Shown: positions 1 to 11,479, counted from the stretch's first letter. The stretch is DNA of 64,000 nucleotides from Pythium myriotylum (GCA_023091665.1 JALJCQ010000017.1:3038001-3102000); one strand, 5' to 3'. Notes: generated by a model from the sequence alone, not told the origin. Numbers and translations are program-made.

Positions 1-470
1 GTGGCTGATTGGCTGATTCTTGGCGCTGAGTCTGTTCACTGACGTTACCTGTGGCTAAAGACGTGATGCATTTTCGAGAGTTAGCTGGACTATCCACATC
101 AGAGTCTGCCACGGTCTTGCTTGGTTGAGACCTGGAACCTGCGTTCACAGTGCATTCTTGCTGACAAATCAAAACCTGGAATTGCAAGTACGATACGCCA
201 CACAGCATCTCTGTGCGAGCTCAACTACGTTGGTGAAACTTCTGTCCAATTTTGCATCAGCGTGCCCTCCTCATCGAACTTCCGCATCAGAGTGCCGACA
301 ATGCATCTCGGACCCAAACACGCAACAGCCTCCAGGATCGCGGAAGGTATCATCCGAGGTCACCAGTGGATCTCAGACCCAAACATCCGGGAGCCACCTG
401 CGGATCTGTACAAAGACTGATTGAAGAGAAGACCAAGAGTTTATACTTACCATGTATATTCAAAAATTAT
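1..470. other. No gene recognised
   Basis: Several overlapping open frames exist on the plus strand, but none has recognisable composition or motifs. The stretch is the 3' flank of the broken minus-strand gene that starts at 471. Confidence 0.5.
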
Positions 471-1088
471 CTACTCATCGACTTTGCTTTCATCCGAGCT
501 TGATTGAGCCACTGCCGGACACGAGTACTTGGAGAGAGTGTCTTTCTTTTTGAACTCTCTGTTGCACAAATGACAAATCGCTCCTTCGTTGTTCTTCCAC
601 TTGCGTGTTTCAGCAAGCTCCAACTTCCTTGGGTTCTTGATACAATAACGTCTGTGGTTGTCGCGAGCCTTTCTCTCCGAGAATACTTCAAAACAGAAGT
701 TACACAAATATTTGTGCATCGGTACGGCTTCTGTCGAATCATCCTTCTGCTAGACACCTTCGACCCGCAGAAAACAGTGATTGCAAATGTGCTCGCGACC
801 GTACTTCACTCCTGCATGAGGGAGATCACCACGAAACACTATCATACCACCTTTTGGAATTTTCACTCGGGTACGGTTACATTCCATAACCGCCCCAGTG
901 TAACCCGATGGAAATAGATCCAGCTCAGTGTCATCATCGATGGCGATGAAGAGCGATGCCTGCACCCAGGATTTCTGTTCGAGTGCCTGGGCGGTTTCAA
1001 AAGTTGGGAAATCGCGGCGCACGTCTTGTGGCATACCATCGGGTAGCGATTTGATCACAGTCCACTTCTTCAGTTGCCAAGCCGGGTA
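471..1088 (-). pseudogene. 3' part of an oxygenase-like/C2H2 zinc-finger gene, split by a pogo insertion
   Basis: Read on the minus strand, this part holds a cupin or 2-oxoglutarate-oxygenase-like stretch (motifs GGMIVFRGDLPHAG and NHCFLRVEG). One in-frame TAG (750-752) follows, and the same frame continues into two C2H2-like fingers (CNFCFEVF...H...C and CHLCNREF). The 5' part of the gene lies at 3519-3767 beyond the inserted element. Joining the flanks at the TA target restores one frame through a Tyr codon, so the insertion hit coding sequence. Multi-copy proteins of this layout seem familiar to me from oomycete genomes, but the enzymatic role is inference. The intact HxG motif fits the fold, while the iron-binding set cannot be completed from this fragment. 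Function unknown. Confidence 0.6.
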
Positions 1089-1109
1089 CACTGATCACTG
1101 CGAATAGTC
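1087..1109 (+). repeat. Left terminal inverted repeat of pogo-like element
   Basis: After the TA the repeat begins CACTGATCACTGCGAATAG. Its partner at 3498-3520 is the reverse complement with one difference. Confidence 0.85.
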
Positions 1110-1562
1110 GGTGCAAATAATTAGTCTCACACGGTATTTAGTGCCACACCGACTATTCGGTGTGTTTCTAGACCCCGGCAAAAGCAACCCTGACTAAATG
1201 GTGTGCAAACAATCGTACTTAAATGCAAGCCACTGTACGGAATTGAGGTTCCCGCCCAAAAAGCGTGTCCCGCGTTCTTCACGCTCTTGCTCATTCGCAA
1301 GAACATCCTCCCAGCTTCAAGCCCAGCGCAAGCCTCCCAACACCCGATGTCTGCCTACTCTACCCCTCACCCGCCAACCTGCGCGGGCTGCGGCGATGAT
1401 GCTGCATCAGTATCGCACTGCTGCGACGTGTGTGGCGCCGCAACCACGTGATCTGCGGCATTACCATCACTGACGAGGGCTTTGGTGGCAGTGTGCGCTG
1501 CATCGGTTGCGTCCCGTCGCTGCAGTCTTCCTCCCCCCCTCCTCGCTGCCTTCAATACCCAG

Positions 1563-3053
1563 ATGACGCAAGCAGTGGCAAAGAAGACACACGCTAGCGA
1601 CCGTCGGGCGCAAGTGGTGTCAACGCTTGCCGCTCGTGTAAAGGTTGTTCGCTGGATGGAGGCGGCTGAGGCTAGCGGCATGAAGCGTTTCAAGTCGGCC
1701 GCCGTGCGACAGTTCCGTTCCGTGTTCAGGAGCTCAAACCCGAACACCAACCTCTCCAAGGCGGGCGCCTGGTGGGCGAGGCGCATCGCGATTCTCTCGG
1801 GGGAAATGATGTCCGTCGTGCATCGACAGCCGGGGATCACCAAGCGGATAGACATTACGGCTGTGCCAGGGCGAAGGTCGAAGCGCGCTGCGTGGGTCGT
1901 CTGGCTGCACGACGAGCTGCACTCAGAATTCGCCCGACTCCGGAACCTCGGCGTGAAGCTCTCTCAACGCCTGATGGTGGAGGTCGCCAAGGAACTCTTG
2001 AGGGAATCGACCGGCCAGTACACAGCGTCTTCTCGCGACGAGAGCGGCGTCCTGCTGGCCGATCGAATCACCTGCCGCTGGATCCAGACGTTCTATGAGC
2101 GGTTCGACATCATGGTACGCCGGCGTTCCAGCAAGCTTATGCGCAGCCCCGAGAAACTCGTCAGCATCGAGCGTGCCGTCTCTACCCACCTGGGAGCCAT
2201 GAAGAGAGCGTTTGATGAGGGCGATTTGAAGGACGACACGACGTTCAACATGGACGAGACGCACTCCGTCACCAACAAGGACGACGGCGTTACGCTCGGG
2301 TTCCCAGGACAAGAGAACATTTTGTACCAAGACGCCGTCTCTGGCGGCGAGGGGGTGACGTTGGTCATCAAGCTCAGTGGGGGCATCCACGGGCGCATCG
2401 AGCCAGTCATGGTCGTCTTCAAGAACTACAAGGGGAGCTACCCGATCCGTGGCGTGCCAGACGACATTCCGGGCGCATCACGTATCGGTCGGGGAAGAAG
2501 GGATGGATGGACCAGCGCATCTTCTCCGAATGGGTCAAGGATCCTCTGTGCAACCCATCGAGCGGGAAGGAGAAGCACGTCTTTGTTGACAACGCCTGGT
2601 GGCCATAAAGCCGGCTCACACGACGGCCTTGCCGACCTGAACATGACTCTGCACTTCTTGCCGGCTAACGCAACTCACCTTTGCCCGCCGGCCGACTCGT
2701 TCGTCATCCAGAAGATCAAGGGGGTATGGCGCTACAAGTGGGAGAAGGAGAAGCTTCGTCTCATCAAGGCCGCGGCCTTCAGCAATGCCCCAGACAAGCA
2801 AGGCAACTGGCCGGGGAAACTTCACAACCCCGGCAAGTCCTTCTTTCTACAGCTCGCGGCCGACTGCGTGGAAGAGGTAAACAAGCAGCGTGATGCTGAT
2901 GTCATCACGTTCGCGCGGAAGGCCATCATTCTCTGTGGCCTCAACAACGGGCTGAACGGTAAGTAGGAGGTGATGCAGCTCCATGCGCATTTGCAGGAGA
3001 TTGTCAAGAAGCATCCCAGGGAGTTCAACGGGAGCGAGGACATTGCAGTTTGA
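1563..3053 (+). pseudogene. pogo-like DDE transposase, two frameshifts and one premature stop
   Basis: The first in-frame ATG is at 1563, followed by a basic helix-turn-helix-like N-terminus (VVRWMEAAEASG...). The DDE_1-type core shows NMDET, then FVDNAWWPHK, then PPADSFVIQKIK, so the three acidic positions D, D, D are visible. The segment 2480-2600 is only sensible in another frame (KKGWMDQRIFSEW), so there are compensating frameshifts near 2475 and 2600. A TAG at 2964-2966 is followed in frame by 28 more family-like codons to TGA at 3051-3053. In its present form it should not make active transposase. Family assignment rests on DDE spacing, the TA duplication and the terminal repeats. Confidence 0.8.
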
Positions 3054-3269
3054 TTTTAATTCAGTATATCGGGTACACAGTTGGCATAATAGACTGATTC
3101 GACAAGTCGTGGTTAAATCAATGACTGTGTCAATTTCTCAAAGTTCCTCAGATAAAAGTTATGGAATGAATGTGCTACATTCACTCTTCAGGTCGAAAAA
3201 GTTGCAAACCTGGACGGCTGAGGCCAGTCCCATTTTTTCCTAAAACTACTCTACCCTACCTACCCTATC

Positions 3270-3362
3270 CTACAGGGGACTGGAAACAGTCACCGAGGCG
3301 GGAAATCGAACCCGGGGTAGCTCATGGGCGAGGAGATCCAAACCACTGCGCCAGATTGTTCC
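3270..3362 (-). ncRNA. tRNA-derived sequence (SINE-like head)
   Basis: On the minus strand there is an A-box-like TGGCGCAGTGG and, about 35 bases on, a B-box-like GGTTCGATTTCC. Around the latter a T-arm-like stem forms (CGGG/CCCG), with one extra T compared with a canonical loop. No clean acceptor or anticodon stem forms, so this looks tRNA-derived rather than a functional tRNA. It sits inside the pogo-like element, downstream of the transposase. Confidence 0.45.
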
Positions 3363-3497
3363 TTTTGATTGCACTGACCTTTTGGTGAGTGAAAAGCACC
3401 GACTAAATGTGAACCAGGTCCACACACTGTTTGGTCGGGGTGGGAGTAATTGTGGTGCATTCGCTAAAGTACGATGCACGGCTTTTAGTCGAGGTGA

Positions 3498-3520
3498 GAC
3501 TATTCGCAGTGATCGGTGTA
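3498..3520 (-). repeat. Right terminal inverted repeat of pogo-like element
   Basis: Inverted partner of 1087-1109, ending in TA. Confidence 0.85.
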
Positions 3521-3767
3521 GATAGATTGCAGCAGGAATGTCATTCGCTTGTGGAGGGGCTTGTTTTTCATCGGGATATGTGCCACCAGTCGTTTGTCGT
3601 TGTTGTTGTAGACCCTGTTGAATATTGGGCTGTATTCCAGTCGTGCAGCAGTGTCTACAAGTTGGTTGATTGTTTTCGTGCCGATCACGTTGTCGCGTAC
3701 AGAATAGCCATTATTCCAGAACACGCCACGCAGTTCACAGGACTCCTCAGAGTGAATGTCTGTGGGG
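3519..3767 (-). pseudogene. 5' part of the gene split by the pogo-like element
   Basis: The minus-strand frame is open from just below a TGA near 3768 to the TA target at 3519-3520 (GVFWNNGYSVRDNVIGTK ... HKRMTFLLQSI). It then runs into the element's terminal repeat and stops. Across the empty site it joins in frame to the 471-1088 part. No ATG is obvious at its start; the true start is probably further upstream, in another exon or beyond a disruption. Confidence 0.55.
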
Positions 3768-4546
3768 GATCATCCGATTGTCGCTGCTCGGGTTCAGTTG
3801 TGATGACAGCCACACGAGTCTCCCACTTTGCGTTTGTTCTCTGAACCAATCGTTGTGCCTCGCCTTCAGCCGTCCTGGCTATGTTCTATGATTTGTACCT
3901 GGCCAGGGTTATGATGTGTACTCGAAACACTATGATGAAGCCTTTTCCTCGCTGAGGCTAGGGCAAAAGACTTTTCCCATACAAAAAAGCCAACTGTGAC
4001 CCAAATCCATAAATTTGTTAAACCAGCTAGTACATTGCTGTGGCTTGGAGCGAGTGCCCATGCGAGGGGGGGGAGCGTACCCCCCACCCCCAGATGTGAC
4101 CGTCGTGGTGTCTTACTCTGCCCGTGCCGACAGCCAACGGGAATCGACGAGGGCACCCGCACGATTACGAGCCGTACACACCAGCACACTCCAATCACGA
4201 GCACTGGAAGAAGTCACGCGCAAGCACGCGTCTTCATGCATAATCATCAAGTCCCGAGAGAGCTGCCCCTGCAGCCCCGTCATTCATACCTTAGCTCTAG
4301 CCGTAACTACTCGCTTCTTTCCAACCAATCGGTTCCGTGCGACACCGAGGCATGATCAATCGCGACCCAACACTCCCCAGTATGATCTATCTATTCTAGC
4401 ACTTGCCTTGCTCGCCACGAGCGAAGCGAAGTTGGCGGTGCAAACTCCGCGCAAGCTATCGCGGAGCGCGTAACAACCAACTAAACCATCAATATTTCGG
4501 AAACTTGACGTAAACCCAAGAACAAAACATCAATCTTTAATTATGC
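3768..4546. other. No gene recognised
   Basis: Open frames here are short and overlapping on both strands. A G-run next to a C-run (about 4068-4090) can form a simple hairpin. Nothing else is supported. Confidence 0.5.
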
Positions 4547-4560
4547 TTAACACGCAATCT

Positions 4561-4735
4561 CCCTAACAACCAGTTCATCAATTGTGGCGCTGGGAGAACG
4601 AATAAATACCGGACTTTCATGGATTGAAATCAATCCATGAAAGTCCGGTATTTATTCGTGGATTGATTTCAATCCATGAAAGTCCGGTATTTATTCGTTC
4701 TCCCAGCGCCACAATTGATGAACTGGTTGTTAGGG
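4561..4735. repeat. 77-bp perfect inverted repeat (fold-back) at the left transposon end
   Basis: Arms 4561-4637 and 4659-4735 are exact reverse complements, separated by 21 bases that repeat part of the arm. The outer arm overlaps the terminal inverted repeat, so part of the end is present twice in opposite orientation. The arm tip contains a further near-palindrome (GGATTGAAATCAATCC). Confidence 0.9.
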
Positions 4736-4738
4736 ACA

Positions 4739-4763
4739 TACCTGCCTGAGTAGCAGGTATGTA
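4739..4763. repeat. Short hairpin
   Basis: CATACCTGC and GCAGGTATG form a 9-bp stem with a 7-base loop directly after the fold-back repeat. It resembles a subterminal structure; no function can be assigned. Confidence 0.5.
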
Positions 4764-5555
4764 TGTTGTGATCATCTCCAGCAAATTTCATCGTCTTTGG
4801 GTAAGTTCTTCACCATATACGCACCACCAATCATCTTTACATCAGGCATTTTCGACGGATATTCCTTGTTTTGGCCGCACGAGCCGTTTGAGATGCTGTA
4901 TCGTCTCTTATCACACAAAGTACAACGACAAGCCATCAACAACAAAAGGAGTAGGTTTGCTTCATCTCTAATATCGACATTTTAGACATCTGATATTGAC
5001 AGTCAGAAGTTCCCATTTGACATTTGGTCCTTGAATTGGACGGTGTCAATGCAGTAACTCCTTAGTTTGTTGTGAAAGGGTCGCGAAGGTCAAACACGTC
5101 ACAGTACTGGTTCATGAACTATAAGCAAAGCTACCCGAAGGCCAGTGTGTTTATCATGCTCTTGGGTGAATTGCCTGTCTAGTACGCACATATCCAGGTT
5201 GCTCCCAAATGATGATTCGATGCTCACGTCGCGTATCCGACGATGTGTCTTCATCATGTTGAAGGCGACCGATTCTTGTTTTTATCAATCTGTTCACTCA
5301 TCCACACATATTCAGACCACAATTGCACCACATTTCTCTTGACATGGAGTATTCAGACGTCTTCCAAGTAATTCTCGTAGTTCATCGGTTGCGATTTCCA
5401 CGGCGACATGGAGTCGTCGCCATTCGCTGTGCAGACGTGATAAATTGACTGTTTCACATTGTAGTTAGATATATCTGGTTCTCAGATAGGATGTATCAAC
5501 AACGCCTAGAGCGAAACGAAAATACTTCGGCTTGGAATTGTTACATTACGTTTAG
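4764..5555. other. Subterminal region without a recognised gene
   Basis: AT-rich sequence with short frames only. One plus-strand frame near 4797-4972 has protein-like composition (APPIIFTSGIFDGYSLFWPH) but no ATG context or homology that I recognise. Confidence 0.4.
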
Positions 5556-6686
5556 TTACTTCACTGGTTGAATTCGTTTGCGCCTGATCGGCCCATCAAA
5601 CCACCAATAGGCTAGTGATCCGACAGACTCTGCACTGCGTGCAAAATTTGAACAGAACGTCTTCCGCATTCGGAGCAGAACGCCGTTGTTGGGAGTTTGT
5701 GTCGGCCGCTTGGAATCTTCGTTCAGCTTTATGTAGAGGTAATGTTGACAGAAGTACGCCTGAATCTCAACAACCGTAAGATTACGAACGTTTCCTTCGT
5801 TGTCGTCGTCGGGGTCATAAGGGTCTTGCACAATAAGACCGTCGCAGTTCATGAACTGGTCACGGAACACCATGTCGGTAGCCTTTTCCTTACGGTCCAG
5901 AAAAAACTCAAAAACCTCTTTCCACGACGGAAACACATCCATTATTACCCGTTTTTGAGTGACCAAGATGTCTTGAGGTTCACGGCTACGCATCTCCTTC
6001 AAATATTCGGGAGCTGTCTTTGGCGATGCTTCGATAGCCGAACCAACAACATTGTGATAGATCGACGTTCGTCCGTCGGTTGCCAAGCTTACGAATGTTG
6101 GTACTAACCGTGCCCTGGCTCTTGGCGTCATCCGCGTCAGTGAGTCGCGCGTCCCGCCAGGGGGCTTGACAAACCTTGGAATTGAGAATACATTACCACC
6201 AACAACGATATACATGGGTGATTGTTGCTCGCTTGGTTGGTGCACCGTCACGTGACCAGCGGGAATAAGAGCGAAACTGACATCTTCAATCGTCTGGGTC
6301 GGGGCGTGGTATCGATCGACTGGCGGCGCAACAGTCGTTGGATTGTTTGCGCCTCCGTTTGTTGCAGGGCTCGCCTTGTGGGCCTCATCCGTCGGGAAAC
6401 GATCTTGATCAACTGGTGGCTGCAAGGTCGTTGGACTTGTTGCGGCTCTGTGGATCTCAACCATCGTGACACAGTCTTGACCGACTGGTGGCTGCAAGGT
6501 CGTTGGACCGCATTCGGCTATGTTGGTTGGAGGCCTCGCCTTTTGGGCCTTATCCGTCGGGACACGGTCCTGCTCGGCTGGTGACGCTACACAAGGGTGT
6601 CCATTTCTGTTGAGATTGTCACGATGGGATCCTTCGGGTTTCGAGCAATCGCTTTGGACTTGAGTTCCAAATGGTGAATACCTCAT
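5556..6686 (-). CDS. Passenger gene of the 8.1-kb element, unknown function, with N-terminal repeats
   Basis: A 376-residue frame starts at an ATG (6684-6686). The N-terminal 130 residues contain three or four imperfect copies of a roughly 33-residue, Pro/Thr-rich unit around PTTLQPPVxQDxxxTD. The C-terminal half looks globular (IMDVFPSWKEVFEFFLDRKEKA, then an acidic DPYDPDDDNEG segment). I recognise no family. Minus-strand frames upstream (6690-6960 and 6962-7280) have protein-like composition and could be earlier exons. It is divergent from the transposase gene and within the same terminal repeats, so it may be an accessory protein of the element. Confidence 0.5.
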   Translation of the reverse strand: MRYSPFGTQVQSDCSKPEGSHRDNLNRNGHPCVASPAEQDRVPTDKAQKARPPTNIAECGPTTLQPPVGQDCVTMVEIHRAATSPTTLQPPVDQDRFPTDEAHKASPATNGGANNPTTVAPPVDRYHAPTQTIEDVSFALIPAGHVTVHQPSEQQSPMYIVVGGNVFSIPRFVKPPGGTRDSLTRMTPRARARLVPTFVSLATDGRTSIYHNVVGSAIEASPKTAPEYLKEMRSREPQDILVTQKRVIMDVFPSWKEVFEFFLDRKEKATDMVFRDQFMNCDGLIVQDPYDPDDDNEGNVRNLTVVEIQAYFCQHYLYIKLNEDSKRPTQTPNNGVLLRMRKTFCSNFARSAESVGSLAYWWFDGPIRRKRIQPVK

Positions 6687-6689
6687 AGG

Positions 6690-7286
6690 AACAGCATTGC
6701 AATGAGGAAATAGTGAGATCGCAGTGTCGTTGACGTGCTTCGATGTTGATGGCCAGTTAGACTACCACCACATCTGCCACCAAACACTAGATTACCTCTA
6801 ACACATGATGAAGTTGCGGCTTGCCAAGACAAGGCGCCATGCTTATCTATTTCCTCCCCAATATCAGCACTGACAAGTCCCATGAAGTTTTTAGCGGGGA
6901 TCAAAGGTAAATTATTGTGAAGGATCCAACATCTCACGTCGTCATCCGCGGCACACTATCCTCAAGTCGAGTCATGACATTGATGGATGTCCCAGATGAG
7001 TGATGTGTATGTGACTGGTGGCTTGTAATACAAGAATTCTATGAACATGGACATTTTCGTGAACATCATGTTGTTGCTTATCGTCAATCCCATCGTTTGC
7101 GTACTATCGTGGGTGTTGTGGTTGTGCGTATGATATTGAGATGCTCCAAACGTTTGCACCATCGAACTGTACCACCTGTGGGATAACTAGCTCCACCTCT
7201 ACGACAGGTTCAAATCTCAAGTCCGAGTTTAGGTCCATTCGCGGAGCAGAGCCACTTGAGAATACGCGCTGTAATGGGACGTCCAT
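6690..7286 (-). other. Possible upstream coding remnants of the passenger gene
   Basis: Three minus-strand pieces read like protein (VRCWILHNNLPLIPAKNF; TISNNMMFTKMSMFIEF; EPVVEVELVIPQVVQFDG) in different frames, with no clean splice sites that I could fix. They may be exons or decayed sequence. Confidence 0.3.
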
Positions 7287-7611
7287 TCACTTGCCAACTC
7301 AATAACCTTGTTCTTCCCGAGTCATCGCCAAAATATTTAGCTACAAAGCCATCAAGTCAGCAAATCGGACCAATTTGGACACAAACGCGCGGCAAGACCC
7401 CCGTTGTGTGATGCCGTCGTCGTCGTGAGCGAAGCCGACGCCAAAGGCGTCTCGCCATGGCCCAAGATTGTCAACAGTGTTGGGCCAACGCACTGGTTAT
7501 CGCCAACCATTGTCAGTCAAATCGCGCTTTTGAACCAATCACAAGCGAAGAGGTGAATTGGACGAACCGAACAAATCCTCTGCCCCCAAAACCGAACGCC
7601 AATCCCACCCA

Positions 7612-10600
7612 ATGAACCCAACATCACCCCCAACACCAGCAACGCCGACTATGGTGCTTCGTAGTGCTGTGCGCGCCTCGAGTGATGGGATACAGTCCAC
7701 CCCGCTTGAAAGACAGCTGTGGCCAGCGCCAGCTACGACGCCATGCAGCGACAATCGCCAACGTCCTCAACGCACGACGACCTCGATGCCTCCAACGCCT
7801 GCAACACCAACAATGGCGGCGCACACTTCGTCGTTTGTGACACCCCGCCCCCGTCGTGCAGGCCAAAGGTTGATACTGCTCTCCCCACCGACGATTGTGT
7901 GCAAGCATAACGCAAAACGGTGTAGTGTTGAAAGTTGCCAGGGTTGCAGTAGATGCTACCCTCACGCCAAAAAAAGAGCGATCGGTAGAACTGAGAAGCC
8001 GAAGACGAAGGCAGATCGGATCGGTAGGTCCACACAACAAGAAGTAAATTACAAGGAACCGTGTACTCCGCAAACTCCCAAGCCACCTCAGCCATTGAGT
8101 TTGAAGGAGATGTTGCCGTTCTTTAGTGTCGATGGGCACGACCAAGCACACCACACCAAGCATTTACCATCCAAACTACTCCGTAGCAAGCCGGAATTCT
8201 GGGACGAAGACGTGTACAGTGAACTCAGTCACAACCAGAAACGTCAGTTTGTTTACCAGTCCATTTTACTGCTGCTGAAGAACATTGTGCTGCTGTTGTG
8301 TGGTGAAGCATCAGAGGCGTGCCAATTGTGGATTCTGAAAAAACTAAAATCTGAGGATAACAAGACGTCCCAGCTGGAAAAGTTAGGTGCTCTCATAGCC
8401 TCCACGGGTAAAGGGTCAACTGAACGGCGTGTGCTTCGTGCTGCATTGTGTGGTTTACTCACACGACGGGAACTTGTCAACTCCAATGTGAATTCTGTGT
8501 TTGTCAGCCGTGACACATACGTAAAGTCGCACAAGAACTACGGGATTCTGCTCGAGGAAGGCGCATTACAGCACACTTCGTGGACAAGGAAGAAATTTGA
8601 CATCCCGAAGGTGAACGAAGCGATAGCTCATGTTTTGGCACCCCATAATGTCTCCTACTTGTCTTGGGGCACGAGACGAATCAAACTCGATGGAGTGAGT
8701 GAAGACGTTCCGAAGCTGCTCCGTAAAAAGCCTGTGAGTGTGATATTCGATTCTTACGCGGCACAAACTACATCCCCTATTTCCCTGTCCTCGTTCTATC
8801 GAGTTGTTGACGCTTTAGCCCGCAACGAGCTCCGCGAAAGGAGATCAGTCGACTACGTGACAGGTGTTCTAGTCTATGACACGTTCGATCAGCTCCGAGA
8901 AATAGTTGCTACTGTCTTCCCTGATGATTCATCAGAACTCGAGTCAAAACTTGAAGTAGTGACTGCGTGGCTCAAGTATGCACGTGGGTCGACGGCAAGT
9001 GAAGCAGTCTGTGCTCGCCACAATATCGAGCATGGACTGTCCGAGGTGGCCCCAGACCCACCAAGCCGAACGAGTTGTGACATGCGATGCATGCATTAGT
9101 CTTCACAAGTTTTTCTTCTCCTTGCGAAGACGTGTGCAATCCGTTGAGGCGGATCCAAGCGCAATCCAAGTTATCGACGATATCTACCACAAACTACATC
9201 TCTTCATGGGGCACAGACTATGTGTGGTGAACCAACAGAACGCGTTGGAGACACTCACAGCTGACTTGGCGAAGCAAGCGGAATCTGGTTCGATAGACTC
9301 TGCATTGGTAATCATCGATTTCAAGATGAAAGCCGAGCCGATTTACTTGAAAGAAAAAACATCCGATCATTTTGGCAAGAGAGGAATGAGCTGGCATGGT
9401 GTGTTGGTGCGACACTGGGAGAACGTCATGGTAGAAGGTGAGTCAACTATGAAGTCAGTAGAGTCCAAGCTTTATTACGACCACATTTCCGACACCGACA
9501 ATAAGCAAGACAAAGGTGCCGTGTTGGCAATGGTCGAAGCAGCCATATTGGCTATCAAACGAGACCTCCCTCACATCAAGAAAATGACGGTTCAGAGTGA
9601 CAACGCCTCGTCTTATCAAAACGCAGCGGTAATGCTGTGGCTCCCGATCATTGGAGCAGCTCATGGAGTTGAAATTGTTTGATACGTTCATACTGAAACG
9701 CTGGATGCCCACTTTGCCCAAGCCATGCGAAAGATTCTCCGCTATGCACGGCAACAGAATAACTGTGTAACGCCAAGCCAGATCGTGACGGCGCTGACAT
9801 CAGATGGCGGGTTGTTCAATTGCTTAGGAGAACTTGTCACATACGACCGTGGAGTTTTGAAGACGTTGTTGGACCTGTCAGCACCGATGGAAGAAGTCTT
9901 CAGCAAGTTAGCCGGGCGTGTCAATGATATCTACTATGATATGCCCTCGGAAAAGATGCCCTTGCCATTCAATCTTCAGAATCTACCTGATTTTACGGCC
10001 CGAGTGTATCACTACTCAAACATCGGTGAAGGAATAGAGATTGTCGTAAGCCCATCAAGGCGATTATGCTTCCCACTCGGCCAAGACCCATCGCAAACTA
10101 GTGTACCGAGCACAGGGGGTGCCACCGGTATCGAAGGCCAAGACCAACTGAACCAGACGACGTCAAGTGAGAACGGTAATATCAACACGTGGGCTGGAGA
10201 AACTACTGTCGTTGTCGATGAAGACGATGTCGAAGGAAATGAAGTTGATGGAGAGGAAGCTAATGTTTCTGTTGACGACCAGGACGAGGATGTGGACAAT
10301 GAAGTCGAGAGAGAGGACGAAGACTCCGACGGTGAGGATGAAGGCGAGGGAGACGACGTGGCCGATGCCGACACCATCATGGATCCTGATGATGATTTTA
10401 CTGCAATCGGCATTGTAACAAACGTCGCAATCCAAACCCAAGCGCAAATGAGGAGAAGAGCTCGCAAGTGGAAGGTCTACGACGGCGGACAAAGACCTCG
10501 AGCTGCTTCCGAAAAAAAACTGCATCAAGAGCGAAATCTTTGCGCCCACGCAAAGCGAGAGCTGCTCACAATGAAGAGGGCGGGAACGCTACGAGTAGTT

Positions 10601-11479
10601 GATGTCGATGGACTTCCACGAGAAATTATTACTGTGATCGCCGACGTCGATTTTGACTTTAGCCAAATTCCGTTGCCGAGACTTTGTCAAGGGTGGGCAA
10701 GACGACCCCGGAGAGGAAAAATGTATGGCGTGAAGTACATCTCACTCTATGACGATGATATTGCCGCTCTCTTCTATCGTGGAGAGGCGGTCAGTGCGCA
10801 AAAGTTCGGAGCTGGAAGAACGCTGGAAGCATTGAAAAAGAAGTACAAGGGTCGTTTCAACCTACCGACAGAAAGTGAGATACGAACTGTGATCTCAAAC
10901 CTTTTCGCACGATCAAAAAAACGTAAAGCGCCATCCCAAGACCCAAATGACTCACAGCCAAAAAGGGCGAGGACGACTTTTGCAGAGGATCACGAACTTT
11001 TTTTGGTTGATTTGGTCAACGATAAGCCATCGATCAAGCCCATGGAGGGGTTGGAAGAGTTTCATAAGAGGTTTCCACAGGCACACGATGTCGTGGATGG
11101 TGACAAGGTCCGTCAGAAGATTTCTGCGCTCAAGCAAAAGAAGAAGAAGGAACAAGTAAGAGTAAGACCACTCAAACGAATAAGGAACAGTGAAATAAGT
11201 GCATTCGCAATAATCACAGTCGAGCTTTGCTTTTTGATTCATTTTGGGCATAAAAGAATTCTAGGAGCGAAGAAGTGCTGTCGAACAATCTTTGCGACTC
11301 GCTGGCACTGGTGGTTGAGGATGTTTCATGGGTCGTGGAGTCACCGATGGCGCAAAATTGCGGTGCATGTTGCGCCACTGACGTCAATGGACTGTGAGAT
11401 GAAGAGACCACACGACTCCGATAAGACACATATACATATAGGTTGGCAACGGTTTCCATTTCCGCATCTGTCGGGGTGA
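7612..11479 (+). pseudogene. Putative DDE transposase of the 8.1-kb element, one frameshift and one TGA
   Basis: The first in-frame ATG is at 7612 and is followed by a Pro/Thr-rich N-terminus with a repeated PPTPATPTM. A Cys/His-rich stretch lies near 9000-9090, where the frame changes. The second frame (to 9682) carries ALVIIDFKMKAEPIYLKE, FGKRGMSWHG and TVQSDNASSYQN. After an in-frame TGA (9680-9682) it continues with VHTETLDAHFAQAMRKIL. These conserved acidic blocks resemble a widespread eukaryotic transposase type (IDFKMK...FGKRG...SDNA) that I cannot place in a named superfamily. A strongly acidic region (about 10200-10400) and a basic C-terminus with KKRKAP-type signals follow. A GT donor at 11156 suggests the last 100 residues may be intron read-through. 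Confidence 0.6.

Larger units (their letters stand above)
1087..3520 (+). mobile_element. pogo-like (Tc1/mariner superfamily) DNA transposon, degenerate
   Basis: The element is bounded by 23-bp sequences including the TA (1087-1109 and 3498-3520, inverted, one mismatch). Their outermost bases are TA on both sides, the target duplication expected for Tc1/mariner/pogo. One DDE transposase lies inside (1563-3053). The flanking minus-strand gene reads continuously across the TA once the element is removed, which fixes both borders. A tRNA-like segment sits near the right end. Confidence 0.8.

Noticed and set aside
3270..3362. Functional tRNA gene
   Set aside because: The B box has an extra base in the loop, and no acceptor or anticodon stem forms.
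4759..5342. Small plus-strand genes near the left end of the 8.1-kb element
   Set aside because: Short overlapping frames without start context, repeats or motifs.
10012..10549. Ser-rich minus-strand frames opposite the acidic region
   Set aside because: They are complements of Asp/Glu codons in the transposase; codon structure fits the plus strand.
5556..11479. piggyBac assignment for the 8.1-kb element because of TTAA
   Set aside because: No VDE...CDNFYTS...GVD pattern is present; TTAA alone is shared by several superfamilies.
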